From positions 1 to 50,832 of the forward strand of contig JAOUGQ010000002.1 in the NCBI GenBank assembly GCA_029865515.1: DNA of 50,832 nt, given 5' to 3'. Shown piece after piece: positions 28,866-39,696 of this stretch; position 1 is the first letter of the stretch, and the number at the start of each line of letters is the position of its first letter. This stretch comes from Nitrospirota bacterium (GTDB lineage: Bacteria; Nitrospirota; Nitrospiria; Nitrospirales; UBA8639). A program made the position numbers and the translations under genes. The notes below the pieces were generated by a model. It saw nothing but the letters and a program-made list of their open reading frames with translations. It was not told where the DNA came from and searched no databases.

Positions 28866-29251
28866 TGACCTCTCCTTCTCAACATTTTGGTCGATCGGCA
28901 GAAATATTGGCTGAACAATGGCTCCAGAAAAAAGGTTATCGGATTCTCGAGCGAAACCTGCACATAGCTGGCGGAGAATTAGATCTCATTGCGCAACACC
29001 ACGACACGTTGGTGTTTATCGAAGTCAAAGGCCGACGAACCAATCAATTCGGCGGTGCCCCTTATGCCATCGATGACCGTAAAAAACGCCAAATCATTAA
29101 ATTAGCGTCGTATTATCTTTCCCAACACGGCCTCAGCAACCAACTTTGCCGGTTTGATGTCATTCTGATCACCGGAACTGATCAGGACTCTCCAAAATTA
29201 ACTCACCTGGAACAGGCTTTTGAGGTTTCCAGCTCCGACTGGCAATGGTAG
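28866..29251 (+). CDS. YraN/UPF0102 family endonuclease-like protein
   Basis: GRSAEILAEQWLQKKGYRILERNLHIAGGELDLIAQHHDTLVFIEVKGR; located after rnhB. Confidence 0.92.
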
Positions 29252-29395
29252 ATTAAACAGATATGCCTCAGCATGAGGTCAAATTTCTAATTTTTGACGA
29301 TCGCCGTCTCTTCACTGTAAACAGCACCAAGAGAAAAGGCAGGATACTTCCCTTTCCCGAGAGTAGGGATTTCAGGGCCCGAGCAATCAGATAAC

Positions 29396-30064
29396 ATGAT
29401 TCAATTATTTCACGTCACGAAATACTATGATGGCTGCCTTGCGCTCTCAGATATTTCCCTGCGAATTGAAAAAGGCGAATGCGTCTTACTCACAGGCCCA
29501 AGCGGGGCCGGCAAGACCACCTTGCTCAAACTTATTTTTGGAGCAGAACACCCCGACGAGGGTCAAATTCTCGTCCAAAACCGTAACATCGCCCGTCTCA
29601 GTCGATCCGATATCCCGTATCATCGTCGAACCATGGGATACGTTCTTCAGGATTTCAAGCTGCTTCCACAGCGGACTGTCTTCGAAAATGTCGCCCTTCC
29701 ACTGATTATCCGGGGTCTATCATCATTCGAATCACGGCGAAAAGTCACGGAAGCCCTTCGGGCGGTCGGAATGGAACATAAACTCAGCACCATCGCCTCT
29801 GTGCTGTCCGCCGGTGAACAGCAACGGGTCTGTATCGCCCGTGCCATTGTCAACAATCCGATCATCCTTCTGGCAGACGAACCAACAGGAAATTTAGACC
29901 CACAGCTCACCACCGAAATCGCGGCATTATTTAAAGCTATCAATACCCGTGGGACCACTGTCATGATGGCAACACACAACCAACAAGTGGTCGAGCAATT
30001 GAATGGGAGAATTCTTCGCCTGGATTGTGGGCATCTTTTGTCCGATCAGGGAGCCTATACATGA
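29396..30064 (+). CDS. ftsE: Cell division ATP-binding protein FtsE
   Basis: Walker A GPSGAGKTTLLK, signature LSAGEQQRV, Walker [13 protein letters not shown]; overlaps ftsX. Confidence 0.94.
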   Translation: MIQLFHVTKYYDGCLALSDISLRIEKGECVLLTGPSGAGKTTLLKLIFGAEHPDEGQILVQNRNIARLSRSDIPYHRRTMGYVLQDFKLLPQRTVFENVALPLIIRGLSSFESRRKVTEALRAVGMEHKLSTIASVLSAGEQQRVCIARAIVNNPIILLADEPTGNLDPQLTTEIAALFKAINTRGTTVMMATHNQQVVEQLNGRILRLDCGHLLSDQGAYT

Positions 30065-30960
30065 AACGGGTCTGGTATTTTATCCGGGAAGCCTATACCA
30101 GCCTCCGGACCCATCAAGCCAGCACGCTGATTGGCATTGTCACGACCGCGTTCACCCTGACGAGTTTTGGAATCTTTCTCCTCCTGTACCATAATGTGCA
30201 TAATATTCTTGGACGGGTACAACACAACATACAAATCATCGTGTACCCGAAGGATAATCTCGAATCTGGCAAGCTTCAAGATCTGCAACAAGCCATCAAA
30301 GCCGATCCCACAGTGGATTCTTTGACCTTTATCTCCAAGCAGGACGCATTAACGGAATTCAAACGTCAATTTCCCGAGGAAGTGTACCTCTTGGAAGGCC
30401 TTGGCGAGAGCCCCTTTCCCGCATCACTCGTGTTAACCATGGCCGCGAAGACTCCGACCACGGACATGATTTCCAAGCTGGTCAATCGCCTGCAGCAAAA
30501 CCCAGATATCGAGCGAGTCCGGTATAATAGGGATTGGATTGAGCGCCTGACCCTCCTCATCGCCTATATGGAGTTAGGCGCCCTGATGGTAGGAAGCATT
30601 TTGGCCTTAGCATCCGTCACCATTATTGCGAATACCGTGCAACTCGCGTTTCATACCAGACAACAAGAAATTGAAATCTTACGGTTAATCGGGGCGACCA
30701 GTCTGTTCATCAGTATTCCCTATCTCATTGAAGGGGCCATACTTGGAGCCGCGGGAGGGGGCGTAGCCTTGGGGTTCTTACGCGGCGGATTTGAACTCTT
30801 CACACACAAAACCCAAGGATTGAATGTGTTTGGAGGATTTTCCTCTGTTTTTGAGTTTTTCCCTCTTCCCCTTTCACTCCTTCTGATAGCAGGAGGCATT
30901 CTGTTGGGGTGCCTGGGGACACTGACCACCATCTATAGTTCCATGCGATTTCGCCTATGA
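30061..30960 (+). CDS. ftsX: Cell division protein FtsX
   Basis: Four-TM permease, ATGA overlap with ftsE; VDSLTFISKQDALTEFKRQFPEE extracellular domain. Confidence 0.93.
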   Translation: MKRVWYFIREAYTSLRTHQASTLIGIVTTAFTLTSFGIFLLLYHNVHNILGRVQHNIQIIVYPKDNLESGKLQDLQQAIKADPTVDSLTFISKQDALTEFKRQFPEEVYLLEGLGESPFPASLVLTMAAKTPTTDMISKLVNRLQQNPDIERVRYNRDWIERLTLLIAYMELGALMVGSILALASVTIIANTVQLAFHTRQQEIEILRLIGATSLFISIPYLIEGAILGAAGGGVALGFLRGGFELFTHKTQGLNVFGGFSSVFEFFPLPLSLLLIAGGILLGCLGTLTTIYSSMRFRL

Positions 30961-32153
30961 CCCTCTTCAACCCATCATTGAAGGCAGGAGTGGTCGTATC
31001 CGGGCTGCTCGTTCTCTTGATCCCACCTGGTTGGGGTGCTGATCCCTCAACCATCAAAGAGGAAATCTCTCAGGAACGCCTTCGGCTAAAGCAACTCAAT
31101 CAAGAAATCGCGGAAACCCAAAAAAAGGCGAAGCGGATCGAAAAGAAACACGGATCAGTATTGAAAACGATCGATAAATTAGACAGGCAGCTCTACGACC
31201 AGAAGAAAGAACGCAACCGCATTAATCAACAGATTAAAGAGAAAGATCAGGAATTGGCCAACTTGAGCACGAAGATTGACGAAGTAGGGAAAGACGTTCA
31301 GACCCGTCAATCCTCCATTTCCGCCCGACTTCGGTTATTATATATGGAAGGCCGCACAGGATATTTGAAAACCCTCTTCGCGGCCGAATCCTTTACCGAT
31401 GCCGCCCAGCGAATGGATTACATTTCCTGGGTGGCTCAACGTGAGCATCAACTGATCCGGCAATTTCAAGAAGACCTCTCAAATCTCCAACTGCTCAATG
31501 AACAACAGACCAAAGCTCGGGAGGAACTCCTCCGCCTCCAGGGGGAAACCCAACAAGCCATACAGAAAGTCTCCGGTCTCAAACGTCAAAAACGTTCCGT
31601 ACTGGTCAGTCTTTCCAAGGAAAAAGATTCCCATGAACGCATGGTTGAAGATCTCCAGCGATCGGCTGAACAAGTGGATAGTCTCCTCAAAGAATTGGAC
31701 CAACGTTTTCAGTTGGCCCAATCCCGGATGCGCCAACCGCCGGGGCGCCTCCCATCTCTTGGATCCTTCCTCTGGCCGGTGGAAGGAAAAGTAGTCTCAT
31801 ATTTTGGTCGGCAAAAACATCCCACATTTGATACATTTGTGAATAAAAAAGGCATAGAAATCCAAGCCCGGGAAGGCAGCCCAATTCAATCCGTTTCATC
31901 GGGAAAAGTGGTCTATGCCGATTGGCTCAAAGGATACGGCCTCGTGGTCATCGTCGACCATACCAATGGTTTTTATTCCCTGTACGCCCATGCCTCCAAA
32001 CTGTTAGTGGCCGAAGGAAACTCGGTGACCATGGGACAAGTCATTGGCGAAACAGGCGAAACAGGGGTGACGGAAGAAGATACCCTCTATTTTGAATTAC
32101 GAAAAGGCACCACGCCTATCGATCCTCTAAAATGGCTGGCCAAACGGCCCTAA
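30957..32153 (+). CDS. envC: EnvC-like murein hydrolase activator (coiled coil plus LytM/M23)
   Basis: Coiled-coil N-terminal half and C-terminal LytM-type domain; overlaps ftsX. Confidence 0.88.
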   Translation: MTLFNPSLKAGVVVSGLLVLLIPPGWGADPSTIKEEISQERLRLKQLNQEIAETQKKAKRIEKKHGSVLKTIDKLDRQLYDQKKERNRINQQIKEKDQELANLSTKIDEVGKDVQTRQSSISARLRLLYMEGRTGYLKTLFAAESFTDAAQRMDYISWVAQREHQLIRQFQEDLSNLQLLNEQQTKAREELLRLQGETQQAIQKVSGLKRQKRSVLVSLSKEKDSHERMVEDLQRSAEQVDSLLKELDQRFQLAQSRMRQPPGRLPSLGSFLWPVEGKVVSYFGRQKHPTFDTFVNKKGIEIQAREGSPIQSVSSGKVVYADWLKGYGLVVIVDHTNGFYSLYAHASKLLVAEGNSVTMGQVIGETGETGVTEEDTLYFELRKGTTPIDPLKWLAKRP

Positions 32154-32180
32154 TCGATTAACTGAAAGAAGGAACGCCAC

Positions 32181-33509
32181 ATGTCACATGAACGATTGTC
32201 GACGGTAGTGATTTCTGGTCTGACCTTGACCGCTATCCTCTTTGTGGGCATTTTAATCGGAAAAGGAGGCGATCGGGCGGGTTATGCCAGCGAACCATAC
32301 GAAGAGTTGCAAGTGTTCGCCGAAGTGCTTTCGCAAGTCAAAAAACATTATGTGGAAGAAACCAATACCAAAGATCTCATACAGGGCGCCCTACGAGGCA
32401 TGTTGGCCGGACTGGATCCTCATTCGTCCTTCATGACTCCCGACATGTTTAAAGAAATGCAAGTCGAAACCAAGGGAGAATTTGGCGGACTCGGCATTCA
32501 AATCGGCATAAAGAACAATCGGCTGACTGTAATTTCCCCCATTGAAGATACCCCGGCCTTCGAGGCTGGCATCCAACCTGGCGATACCATCGTCAAAGTT
32601 GACGACAAGCCGACTAAAGATCTCACGCTGATGGAAGCCGTTCAGCAAATGCGGGGGCCACGCGGGACAACTGTTCAATTGACCATCGAGCGTGAGGGAC
32701 TAGAAAACCCGCTGGTTTTCACCATCAAACGCGATATCATTAAAATCCAAAGTGTTCGCTCCAAACTCCTGGAAGGCAATGTCGGATACGTTCGATTGAG
32801 CCAATTCCAAGAAGCCACAGCCGAGGATCTGACCACGGAATTGGAAAAATTGGTATCCAAGGACATTCAGGGCTTAATCATCGATCTCCGGAATAATCCC
32901 GGGGGCCTCTTGACCGCTGCGGTCGGAGTCTCAGAACAATTCTTAGATTCCGGCCGCCTGGTCGTTTCCATACAAGGACGAAACGGCAAGAAGGATGAAT
33001 ACCGAGCCAGGGCCAATAGTAAAAATTATCAATATCCGATGATTGTTTTAGTGAATCATGGTTCTGCCAGTGCCTCAGAAATTGTGGCTGCTGCAATGCA
33101 GGATTGGGGAAAAGCCGTTGTCATCGGCACGACAACCTTTGGAAAAGGATCCGTCCAAACGATTCTCCCTCTCTCCGATGGTTCAGGCCTTCGGCTCACC
33201 ACGGCGAAATACTATACACCGAAAGGGAAGTCTATTCATTCCATCGGCGTACAACCAGACATTGTCATCGACCCGAAGCCCGCCCAGGTAGCGAAACAGG
33301 AAACTCCTGAAGGGAAAAAAGACGGGAACTCCGAGAACCAACAAGCACCCTCTGCGGCTAAATCATCAGCCAGTCCACCCCCGGCCAACTCGACGCCTAA
33401 GGACAAGGATCAACCTCAGCCCGTTCCACCCGAAGATGTTCAATTGTTGAAAGCGGTAGAAATGTTGAAATCCTGGAAAGTCTTCAAGCAGCTCCGACCC
33501 GCCGCATAA
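32181..33509 (+). CDS. ctpA: C-terminal processing peptidase (S41, PDZ)
   Basis: PDZ domain; GLIIDLRNNPGGLLTAAV; NHGSASASEIVAAAMQDWGKAVVIGTTTFGKGSVQ catalytic motifs. Confidence 0.93.
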   Translation: MSHERLSTVVISGLTLTAILFVGILIGKGGDRAGYASEPYEELQVFAEVLSQVKKHYVEETNTKDLIQGALRGMLAGLDPHSSFMTPDMFKEMQVETKGEFGGLGIQIGIKNNRLTVISPIEDTPAFEAGIQPGDTIVKVDDKPTKDLTLMEAVQQMRGPRGTTVQLTIEREGLENPLVFTIKRDIIKIQSVRSKLLEGNVGYVRLSQFQEATAEDLTTELEKLVSKDIQGLIIDLRNNPGGLLTAAVGVSEQFLDSGRLVVSIQGRNGKKDEYRARANSKNYQYPMIVLVNHGSASASEIVAAAMQDWGKAVVIGTTTFGKGSVQTILPLSDGSGLRLTTAKYYTPKGKSIHSIGVQPDIVIDPKPAQVAKQETPEGKKDGNSENQQAPSAAKSSASPPPANSTPKDKDQPQPVPPEDVQLLKAVEMLKSWKVFKQLRPAA

Positions 33510-33552
33510 CGCGGCCGGTCGGATGCGTTGAAAGGGTTAGAGGCTAAGAGGG

Positions 33553-33789
33553 TTACAGGTTGAGAACAATTGCGGTATTCGTCTTAGTAACACCATCAAC
33601 ACCTCGAAGGCGAGCCATCACCAGGTCGTTCAATTCTTCTAAGGTTTCGGCTTCCACATGTGCAATTAAATCAAAAGGACCCGTCACCGGATAGACAGCC
33701 TTCACACCCTGAATACGCGTAATAGTTTTACACGCACTTTTCGTGTGATTCCCTGTCGTGTCAATCAAAACAAATGCAGAAATTGCCAT
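33553..33789 (-). CDS. Standalone Lrp/AsnC ligand-binding (RAM) domain protein
   Basis: AISAFVLIDTTGNHTKSACKTITRIQGVKAVYPVTGPFDLIAHVEAETLEELNDLVMARLRGVDGVTKTNTAIVL. Confidence 0.85.
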   Translation of the reverse strand: MAISAFVLIDTTGNHTKSACKTITRIQGVKAVYPVTGPFDLIAHVEAETLEELNDLVMARLRGVDGVTKTNTAIVLNL

Positions 33790-33911
33790 TACATAACCAT
33801 CCTGCTGAGGTGAATGCCTGATATGTTTCCATATCCCTTCTTCTACTGACCCTAATTGAACCTATCTGAAAGCACGAGGGTACATTTTCATCTCGCCTTT
33901 CATCCTGATGC

Positions 33912-34385
33912 CTACTGACAAGCGATTCGCTTACTCCGGATCGCATTCAAGATCTCTTCTCCTCGAGTCCCCAACCCTGGAAGCGTTTGCAGTAAATGCG
34001 ATTGGGCCAGGGCTTCCAGATCTTCCCACGTCGTGATCCCCAATCGAAAAAACAGATCGTGCACAATCGGTTCTGAAAATCCCGGGAGATTGACCCACTC
34101 CCGGACAGATTCCGGAAGGGGAATCTTCAATTCTTCATAGGCACGGATTCGCCCCGTAGAAAGAAACTCCTGGATTTTAGCCGATAACTCCTTCCCAATT
34201 CCCGGAATGGTCTGGAGTTCGCCACGTTCCGCCAACGCCGTAACCTTTTCTGGGAGGCTCTTCAGCGAATCAGCAGCTCGACGATAGGCTTTTACTTTGT
34301 ATGGATTTTCTCCTCTTGATGCCAACAGTCCGGCCATCGACAGGAAAATGGCCATTAAATCCTGATTCACGTTTTCATTCATCAC
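33912..34385 (-). CDS. Helix-hairpin-helix protein resembling the N-terminal (8-kDa-like) region of PolX
   Basis: LLASRGENPYKVKAYRRAADSLKSLPEKVTALAERGELQTIPGIGKELSAKIQEFLSTG. Confidence 0.75.
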   Translation of the reverse strand: MMNENVNQDLMAIFLSMAGLLASRGENPYKVKAYRRAADSLKSLPEKVTALAERGELQTIPGIGKELSAKIQEFLSTGRIRAYEELKIPLPESVREWVNLPGFSEPIVHDLFFRLGITTWEDLEALAQSHLLQTLPGLGTRGEEILNAIRSKRIACQ

Positions 34386-34620
34386 GAACGACTCATTCCT
34401 AATGGGAGTTCCCTGCCAACACGAACTATGTTCAGAGTTGAAATATTTATTTTATGTCAGATTCAGCCCACAAAACCAGTTCATGTAGAAAAGCCCCATT
34501 CCCCGCACGGACCAACCCCCGCCATCACAAGCGGCCTTCATTTCATTGACAAGAATTTCTAAAGTCCCGTAGGATGAGATGCTGGCATATCGTGGTTTAC
34601 AGGAAATTTTGTGTCAGTAG

Positions 34621-34836
34621 ATGTTTATGAAAATCGTCGTGAATGGAGAGCATCAGGAGGCGGAAGAACCTTTCACGGTTACCCAACTTCTTCAAAAGCT
34701 CAATCTCCGTTCAGACCAAGTCGCAGTAGAGATCAACCTCAAAATAGTGGACCGCGGCGACTTCCCCACTTGGAATCTTCATGACGGGGACACGGTTGAA
34801 ATTTTAAGTTTCATCGGAGGCGGTTCTCCCGCCTGA
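34621..34836 (+). CDS. thiS: Sulfur carrier protein ThiS
   Basis: [28 protein letters not shown]-terminal [13 protein letters not shown] with GG. Probable start is the second Met (34627). Confidence 0.88.
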   Translation: MFMKIVVNGEHQEAEEPFTVTQLLQKLNLRSDQVAVEINLKIVDRGDFPTWNLHDGDTVEILSFIGGGSPA

Positions 34837-34855
34837 GTCGCCTGAAGGGGCAAAG

Positions 34856-35627
<772 letters not shown>

Positions 35628-35633
35628 TCATCT

Positions 35634-36266
35634 TTGGGAATGACCTCCCAAACTCTTCCCCGACTCTACCTCCTAACCGACCGCCACCATACCCTTCAGC
35701 GTTCTCTGCCTTCCATCGTAACCCAAGCGGTAGAAGCCGGGGTCCGGATGGTTCAAATACGGGAAAAAGACCTTGAGACCCCTGACCTGATTGCCCTCTC
35801 TCGCCTTCTCATGCCTCTTGTCAAGCAACATCAAGGCACAGTCTTGTTGAATGATCGCATCGATCTGGTCATCGCCCTGGGAGCCGATGGAGTTCATCTT
35901 CGGTCAGATAGCCTCCCCGTTTCCGTAGCTCGTCGTCTGTTGGGACCCGAACGTCTCATCGGCATCTCGACTCACTCTATTCAAGAAGCCCAGATCGCAG
36001 AAGAGGAAGGGGCTGACTTCATCGTACTTGGTCCTATTTTTGATACTCCCTCGAAAAGACCGTATGGACCACCCTTGGGAGTCCAAGTCCTTCATGAAGC
36101 CTGTCGAACCATTCGCCTGCCCATCTTTGCCATCGGCGGAATCTCCCCAACCCGGATCCCTCGCGTTCTCTCATCGGGTGCTTACGGAGTCGCTGTCATT
36201 TCCTCCATTCTGCAAGCGTCCTCAATACCAGACACCACCAGGGAATTGCTTGCACGGTTATCCTGA
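35634..36266 (+). CDS. thiE: Thiamine-phosphate synthase ThiE
   Basis: LYLLTDRHH, VRMVQIREKDL, LLNDRIDLVIALGADGVHLRSD, FIVLGPIFDTPSK, IFAIGGI motifs. Confidence 0.93.
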   Translation: MGMTSQTLPRLYLLTDRHHTLQRSLPSIVTQAVEAGVRMVQIREKDLETPDLIALSRLLMPLVKQHQGTVLLNDRIDLVIALGADGVHLRSDSLPVSVARRLLGPERLIGISTHSIQEAQIAEEEGADFIVLGPIFDTPSKRPYGPPLGVQVLHEACRTIRLPIFAIGGISPTRIPRVLSSGAYGVAVISSILQASSIPDTTRELLARLS

Positions 36267-36461
36267 ATTGTCAACTTTTTTGGTCGCTCACATCCCATGT
36301 GTTTGGTTGACCCTAATTTTTTTTGGGTGGTAAGATCTTCCCATAGAATGAATTTCATGATTTCCCAATTACCATCCAACCCACAGCCAAGACAGAGCCT
36401 TCTTCAAAGGAGGAAAGGTCTCTCGGTATCTTCGAAATGTAGAACCAGGTAGGATACACCA

Positions 36462-38144
36462 ATGGGAATTCGTAAATCAGACGAACATATCCGTGAGATT
36501 GAGAAATTACGGACCGAGATTGAATCCATGGAACTCGAAATGCGGCAACTCCATGAATCCCGGCATAAGTTACACCTTTCTCAGCGCCAAAATGAGCAGT
36601 TGGTTACCACCCTTCAGGAAGCCAAAGCCCAAATCGAAGCCCTTCGAAAAGAAGTCGATAAACTCACAGCCCCTCCCTCGACCTTTGCCGTCTTTTATAA
36701 CACCAATGAGGACGGAACCGTGAATGTCTCCCTCGGCGGAAGAAAATTGCGGGTCAACCTTCATCCGTCCATTCAGCCGGAATCACTCAGAAAAGGCCAA
36801 GAGGTCATCGTGAACGAAGGCCTCAACGTCATTGAAGCTCGCGGGTATGATCCGCAAGGCGAAATCGTGCACCTCAAGCAACTCTTAGAGGATGGGCGCG
36901 CCGTCGTCAGCCTCCATTTAGATGATGAGCGAGTGGTCGAAGTCTCCGATGCCCTCAAACAGCAGGACTTGAGTGTAGGTGACCACCTGCTCTTTGAACC
37001 CCGTTCCGGGTACCTCATCGAAAAACTTCCAAAAGGTGAAATGGAAGAACTCGTGATCGAGGAAGTTCCAGATATTAACTATGACCAAATTGGCGGGTTA
37101 GCAAAAGAGCTGGAACAGGTGAAAGACGCCGTCGAATTACCATTTCTTTATCCTGACCTTTTTGCAGAACACCGTTTATCTCCACCAAAGGGCCTTCTCC
37201 TCTACGGTCCACCGGGCTGCGGGAAAACCCTGATCGCCAAAGCTGTGGCAAACTCCATCGCCAAAAAACTCGGACACCTCAAAGGCAAAGACGTTCGAAG
37301 TTACTTCCTTCATATCAAGGGGCCCGAGTTACTCAACAAATACGTCGGTGAGTCCGAGCGTCAAATTCGCGAAGTGTTTGCGAAAGCGAAAGAGAAGGCT
37401 TCTCACGGCAATCCTGTCATCGTATTCTTTGATGAGATGGATGCGTTGTTCCGGACAAGAGGGACGGGAATTTCTTCCGACATTGAATCCACCATCGTTC
37501 CCCAATTTTTATCCGAAATCGATGGAGTGGAGAGCCTTCGAGACGTCATCGTCATCGGTGCCAGTAACCGACAAGATCTGATTGATCCAGCGGTCTTGAG
37601 ACCCGGACGCCTGGATATCAAAATCAAGATCCCAAGGCCAGACAAGCAGAGTGCCAAGGATATCCTAGGAAAATATCTTCTCTCAGACCTTCCTCTTGCC
37701 GAAGCCGAGATGGCCCAGCATAGTCATGATCGGGAAGCGTTCGTCCGGCACCTCATCGAGACCACAATAGAAGCGATGTATGCCCTGACGGAAGAAAATC
37801 AATTTCTAGAAGTCACCTATGCCAATGGTGAAAAAGAAACCGTGTATTTCAAAGATTTTGCCAGTGGCGCCTTGATCGAAAGTGTCGTCTCACGGGCTAA
37901 AAAACTGGCCATCAAGCGCGCAATTTCCGGTGGGGACAAAGGCCTCAAAAGCGATGACTTTTTGCGTGGCATCCGGGAAGAATTCAAGGAACAGGAAGAT
38001 TTACCCAATACCACCCATCCGGATGATTGGGCTAAAATTGCAGGCAAAAAAGGCGAAAAAATCGTGCATGTGCGCACCTTAACCACAGATGAAGATTCAG
38101 AGCCCAGAGAAATAGAAACCATCAGCGTCGGGCATTACTTTTAA
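36462..38144 (+). CDS. arc: Proteasome-associated AAA ATPase ARC/Mpa
   Basis: N-terminal coiled coil, OB domains, Walker A GPPGCGKT, Walker B VIVFFDEMD, C-terminus GHYF with penultimate Tyr. Confidence 0.95.
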   Translation: MGIRKSDEHIREIEKLRTEIESMELEMRQLHESRHKLHLSQRQNEQLVTTLQEAKAQIEALRKEVDKLTAPPSTFAVFYNTNEDGTVNVSLGGRKLRVNLHPSIQPESLRKGQEVIVNEGLNVIEARGYDPQGEIVHLKQLLEDGRAVVSLHLDDERVVEVSDALKQQDLSVGDHLLFEPRSGYLIEKLPKGEMEELVIEEVPDINYDQIGGLAKELEQVKDAVELPFLYPDLFAEHRLSPPKGLLLYGPPGCGKTLIAKAVANSIAKKLGHLKGKDVRSYFLHIKGPELLNKYVGESERQIREVFAKAKEKASHGNPVIVFFDEMDALFRTRGTGISSDIESTIVPQFLSEIDGVESLRDVIVIGASNRQDLIDPAVLRPGRLDIKIKIPRPDKQSAKDILGKYLLSDLPLAEAEMAQHSHDREAFVRHLIETTIEAMYALTEENQFLEVTYANGEKETVYFKDFASGALIESVVSRAKKLAIKRAISGGDKGLKSDDFLRGIREEFKEQEDLPNTTHPDDWAKIAGKKGEKIVHVRTLTTDEDSEPREIETISVGHYF

Positions 38145-38174
38145 CCATGTTCTGCTGCTCTCCATGAGGTCTCC

Positions 38175-39650
38175 TTGCTGCGAATCCTTGGAACTGAAAC
38201 TGAATTCGGGATTATTGCCCGCTCCCCCGGCAACCCTGATCCCGTGGCGAACTCTCTTCGTTTAATCAGTCACTGTCCCCATCTTCCCGCTCCAACCGCC
38301 CTGTGGGATTACGAAAACGAAAATCCGTTCCTGGATGCCCGCGGTTTTCTGGTCGAAGGCGAACCCGAGCGGCCGGGCTCCAGCTATAATCGTCAACTCA
38401 ACAAAATCCTACCAAATGCCGGGCGCCTCTACGTCGATGGGGCCCACCCGGAATATTCTACCCCCGAATGCAGCAATCCTCGTGAAGTCGTCGCCTATGA
38501 GCGAGCCGGCGACCACATCGTAGCCGAGTGTTTGGCCAACCTGAACGGCAGCTTGGGAGACGAGGAATTTCTGGTCTACCGCAACAACTCTGATGGAAAA
38601 GGCAACAGCTTCGGATACCATGAAAATTATATTTTGTCCCGCCAGATTCCATTTGAGCATGTGGCAGCGGTCCTCCTCCCTTTCTTTGTCTCACGGCCAA
38701 TCTTTTGTGGCGCGGGGAAAGTCGGAGCGGAAAACGGCACAGATCCCATTGCCTATCAAATCTCTCAGCGTGCCGATTTCTTTGAATGTCTGCTGGATCT
38801 CAATACGATGGTGAATCGTCCACTGATCAACACCCGTGACGAACCCCATGCCCATCAATCCCATTACAGGCGCCTCCACGTCATCGTGGGAGACGCCAAT
38901 ATGTCGGAAGTATCGACCTTTTTAAAAGTCGGCACCACCGCCATCATTATGGACATGCTGGAACATCGAGGGCCTCTTCCTCATATTGAATTGGCCGATC
39001 CCGTCAAGGCAATCAAGGAGGTATCACGGGATCTTGCCGTAAAATCCTCGCTACCCCTTCACAATGGGCAACACACCTCTGCCATTGCCATTCAGCGGGC
39101 ATTTCTTCAATCAGCCCATGACTTCTATCGGACCAGAGAATTATCCCCTATGACCAAAGAAGTCCTGATCCGCTGGGAATCAGTATTAGATACCTTAGAA
39201 CGCGATCCCTTCGAACTTCGACGCGAAGTGGATTGGGTCGCGAAACATGCATTGATTCGGTCCTATATGGATCGGAAGCAATGCTCCTGGAAAGATCCAC
39301 GGGTTGCGATGATGGACTTGCAATATCATGATGTGCGTCAAAACAAAGGGTTGTACTACACATTGGAACGGACCGGCCAAATGGAACGCCTGACGCTCGA
39401 TCAGGAAATCGAACGGGCTCGACAGGCCGCCCCGACCCTTACCCGTGCTTTTTTCCGTGGCGAATGCTTAAAATGGCTCCCACGCCAGGTGTACGGCATG
39501 AGCTGGACTTCCGTCCTCCTTGATTCAGGAAACTCCACCATCAAGCGTATTCCCCTGATGGATCCATATCGTGGCACCCAACAGCTCACGCAAGAATTGT
39601 TTCAGGACATTACGTCGGTGGATCAGTTATTATCCCGACTCGGGAATTAA
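38175..39650 (+). CDS. dop: Dop-like depupylase/deamidase, Pup-ligase superfamily
   Basis: MLRILGTETEFGIIARSPG, HPEYSTPECSNPREVVAYERAGD, NNSDGKGNSFGYHENY, NTRDEPHA; TTG start. Confidence 0.93.
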   Translation: MLRILGTETEFGIIARSPGNPDPVANSLRLISHCPHLPAPTALWDYENENPFLDARGFLVEGEPERPGSSYNRQLNKILPNAGRLYVDGAHPEYSTPECSNPREVVAYERAGDHIVAECLANLNGSLGDEEFLVYRNNSDGKGNSFGYHENYILSRQIPFEHVAAVLLPFFVSRPIFCGAGKVGAENGTDPIAYQISQRADFFECLLDLNTMVNRPLINTRDEPHAHQSHYRRLHVIVGDANMSEVSTFLKVGTTAIIMDMLEHRGPLPHIELADPVKAIKEVSRDLAVKSSLPLHNGQHTSAIAIQRAFLQSAHDFYRTRELSPMTKEVLIRWESVLDTLERDPFELRREVDWVAKHALIRSYMDRKQCSWKDPRVAMMDLQYHDVRQNKGLYYTLERTGQMERLTLDQEIERARQAAPTLTRAFFRGECLKWLPRQVYGMSWTSVLLDSGNSTIKRIPLMDPYRGTQQLTQELFQDITSVDQLLSRLGN

Positions 39651-39696
39651 CGAATGAGGCCAGGAATACTTTCTATAGGGCATCTTTGAGGTCGGC

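Noticed and set aside
36348-36452. 34-aa ORF upstream of arc (MNFMISQLPSNPQPRQSLLQRRKGLSVSSKCRTR) as a candidate Pup/UBact
   Set aside because: Wrong composition and C-terminus (no GE/GQ), no acidic disordered body and no convincing ribosome-binding site.
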